DNA of 64,000 nucleotides from NCBI GenBank assembly GCA_015350385.1, contig WNKI01000001.1, forward strand, positions 5,845,603 to 5,909,602, in the 5' to 3' direction. Every line of letters begins with the position of its first letter. The first letter of the stretch is position 1. The notes beneath the pieces were generated by a model, which saw only the letters and a program-made list of their open reading frames with translations, made no database searches and was not told the DNA's origin. The translations under genes and the position numbers were made by a program. Below are positions 63,003 to 64,000 of the stretch, piece by piece. This DNA comes from Aculops lycopersici (lineage: Eukaryota > Arthropoda > Arachnida > Trombidiformes > Eriophyidae).

Positions 63003-63381
63003 TAGCGAAATGTCATCATTGTATATACAAGAAAGAACTTGAACGTCTTTCATTATCTCGAAGTTCACACGAGATAACTATCACAACAAGCGAGTCATAA
63101 ATTTTAGTAGATCATATTATAAATAAATAAATATTCTATTTGAATATCCTGCGATTGTCCATCTTGACAAAATCTTATCTAGTCTCACATAATGGCAAAA
63201 CCAAACGCTTGAGGTTCAAACTTTTGTTTCTTGCTGTTTCTCTTCTCCTGCAATTGATTAGAGTTGCAGGTTCCATACTTAACATGCCTCAATTGTATGG
63301 AATGTTGGATGATTCAATATATGAATTTAGGTTTCTTCTAAAGTATCGTTGTTTAATCAAAATTAGAGATCAGCAATAAAG
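63003..63381. other. Convergent 3' regions of the Hes-type gene and GOT1
   Basis: AT-rich, with overlapping AATAAA signals at 63122-63131 for the plus-strand gene. A 79-codon plus-strand frame here has a hydrophobic stretch but no recognisable family and is not annotated. Confidence 0.4.
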
Positions 63382-63835
63382 TTAAGCCAATGGCCGAGTC
63401 ACCTTTACAACACTTGAGAATGGTATGAAACTGGTAATGTATCCAAAGACAGTTGGCAGGAAACTTTTGAACAATAAATAGAAGCCAACTAACTCTATCA
63501 TGACACCTATGATCGGGTGGCCAGCTAACAGGACAAATATACCAGTAAAGAAGGCTAAAGAACCTTTAAGCTTATTCCATTGAAAGAAGAATGATAATGT
63601 CTTGATAAAACCTATGATAAAACATAAACCTGATAAAAACATAAGCTAGAGGTAGAGAGCTTGAGATTAGTATTATGTCAAGTAGTTCTGATGTTTCTTT
63701 TCATTAGCTGTCACTTACGTTTCCTATTGCTAGAAGGCCCTTGTCAAATAGAAAAACAATGCCTAGGAATATAAAGGCAAGGCCCATGCCAGTGAGGCCA
63801 ATACCGATTTGTGTATTTGTGCTAACTTCTATCAT
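63382..63835 (-). CDS. Got1: GOT1-type vesicle transport protein
   Basis: Exon 1 63719-63835 (39 codons) begins MIEVSTNTQIGIGLTGMG. The 73-bp intron 63646-63718 has GTAAGT and CTCTAG ends, and exon 2 is 63382-63645. The join is in phase 0 and gives 126 residues. GOT1 is a small four-pass protein of ER/Golgi membranes that supports COPII vesicle traffic. Conserved parts: QIGIGLTGMGLAFIFLGIVFLFDKGLLAIGN (like KIGMGLTGFGVFFLFFGMILFFDKALLAIGN), FIIGFIKTLSFFFQ, GHPIIGVMIELVGFYLLFKSFLPTV (like GWPLIGMIFEIYGFFLLFRGFFPVV). Slightly shorter than human GOT1B. Confidence 0.93.
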
Positions 63836-64000
63836 CTTGATGAATGATTGCGTCAATAGTTGGTAATGAATTTATGACCAATTTCTAGGAGTCACAAGAA
63901 TGCAGACAAACTAATCAGTATCGATACCATTTCTCGGATTTGTCCCAAAATAGTAGTATAAACAAATCTTAACTTTGGCGCGGAATACTGTAAGCTGAGT

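Noticed and set aside
63140..63379. 79-codon frame after the Hes-type gene
   Set aside because: It lies in the 3' region with AATAAA signals and has only one hydrophobic stretch.

Overview
The window looks like animal (metazoan) nuclear DNA, most likely from an arthropod with a compact, intron-poor genome. This rests on clear orthologs of animal genes (prd-class homeobox, GAS1, CNK, NACHO/TMEM35, B9D1, NAPE-PLD, GPS2, BAHD1), standard-code genes with GT-AG introns mostly 70-180 bp long, AATAAA/ATTAAA signals behind several genes, and one TATA + TCAGT-type initiator pair as seen in arthropods. A mite-like chelicerate is only a guess. I recognised no transposon, virus, CRISPR array, rRNA or tRNA gene.

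Layout. 0.6-14 kb is gene-dense: a paired-class homeobox gene, a leucine-rich-repeat membrane protein, ELP6 (minus), GPS2, ribosomal protein P0 and a GAS1-like receptor (minus). 14-28.6 kb is a gene-poor block with no supportable coding exon; it holds an assembly gap inside CT repeats and two perfect hairpins. 28.6-39 kb holds a globin-X-like gene with a very long C-terminal extension, DRP1, SYS1, B9D1 with an overlapping or spliced-on membrane-segment ORF, and BAHD1 (minus). 39-46 kb holds one uncharacterised two-exon multi-pass membrane protein (minus) and low-complexity DNA. 46-59 kb is dense again: NAPE-PLD, prefoldin 2 (minus), Derlin-2, DNAJC12, an ATPSCKMT-like methyltransferase (minus), NACHO/TMEM35, CNK (minus) and a TCP11-like protein. 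59-64 kb holds a Hes/hairy-type bHLH gene and GOT1 (minus).

The genes do not form one pathway; this is ordinary chromosomal neighbourhood. Recurring themes are ER-Golgi traffic (SYS1, GOT1, Derlin-2), folding (prefoldin 2, DNAJC12, NACHO), chromatin and transcription (homeobox, GPS2, BAHD1, Hes) and organelle biology (DRP1, B9D1, ATPSCKMT-like).

The most unusual points are: (1) a globin with both heme histidines, both classical globin intron positions and a dual-acylation N terminus, fused to about 750 residues of mostly low-complexity protein; (2) a ribosomal P0 that stops before the usually universal acidic C-terminal tail; (3) a BAHD1 protein with a UIM-like motif; (4) B9D1 whose last codons overlap, or are spliced in phase to, an ORF ending in a membrane segment; (5) several perfect hairpins or palindromes, one inside a coding exon. 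All calls are from reading sequence and remembered family features; no database search was run.
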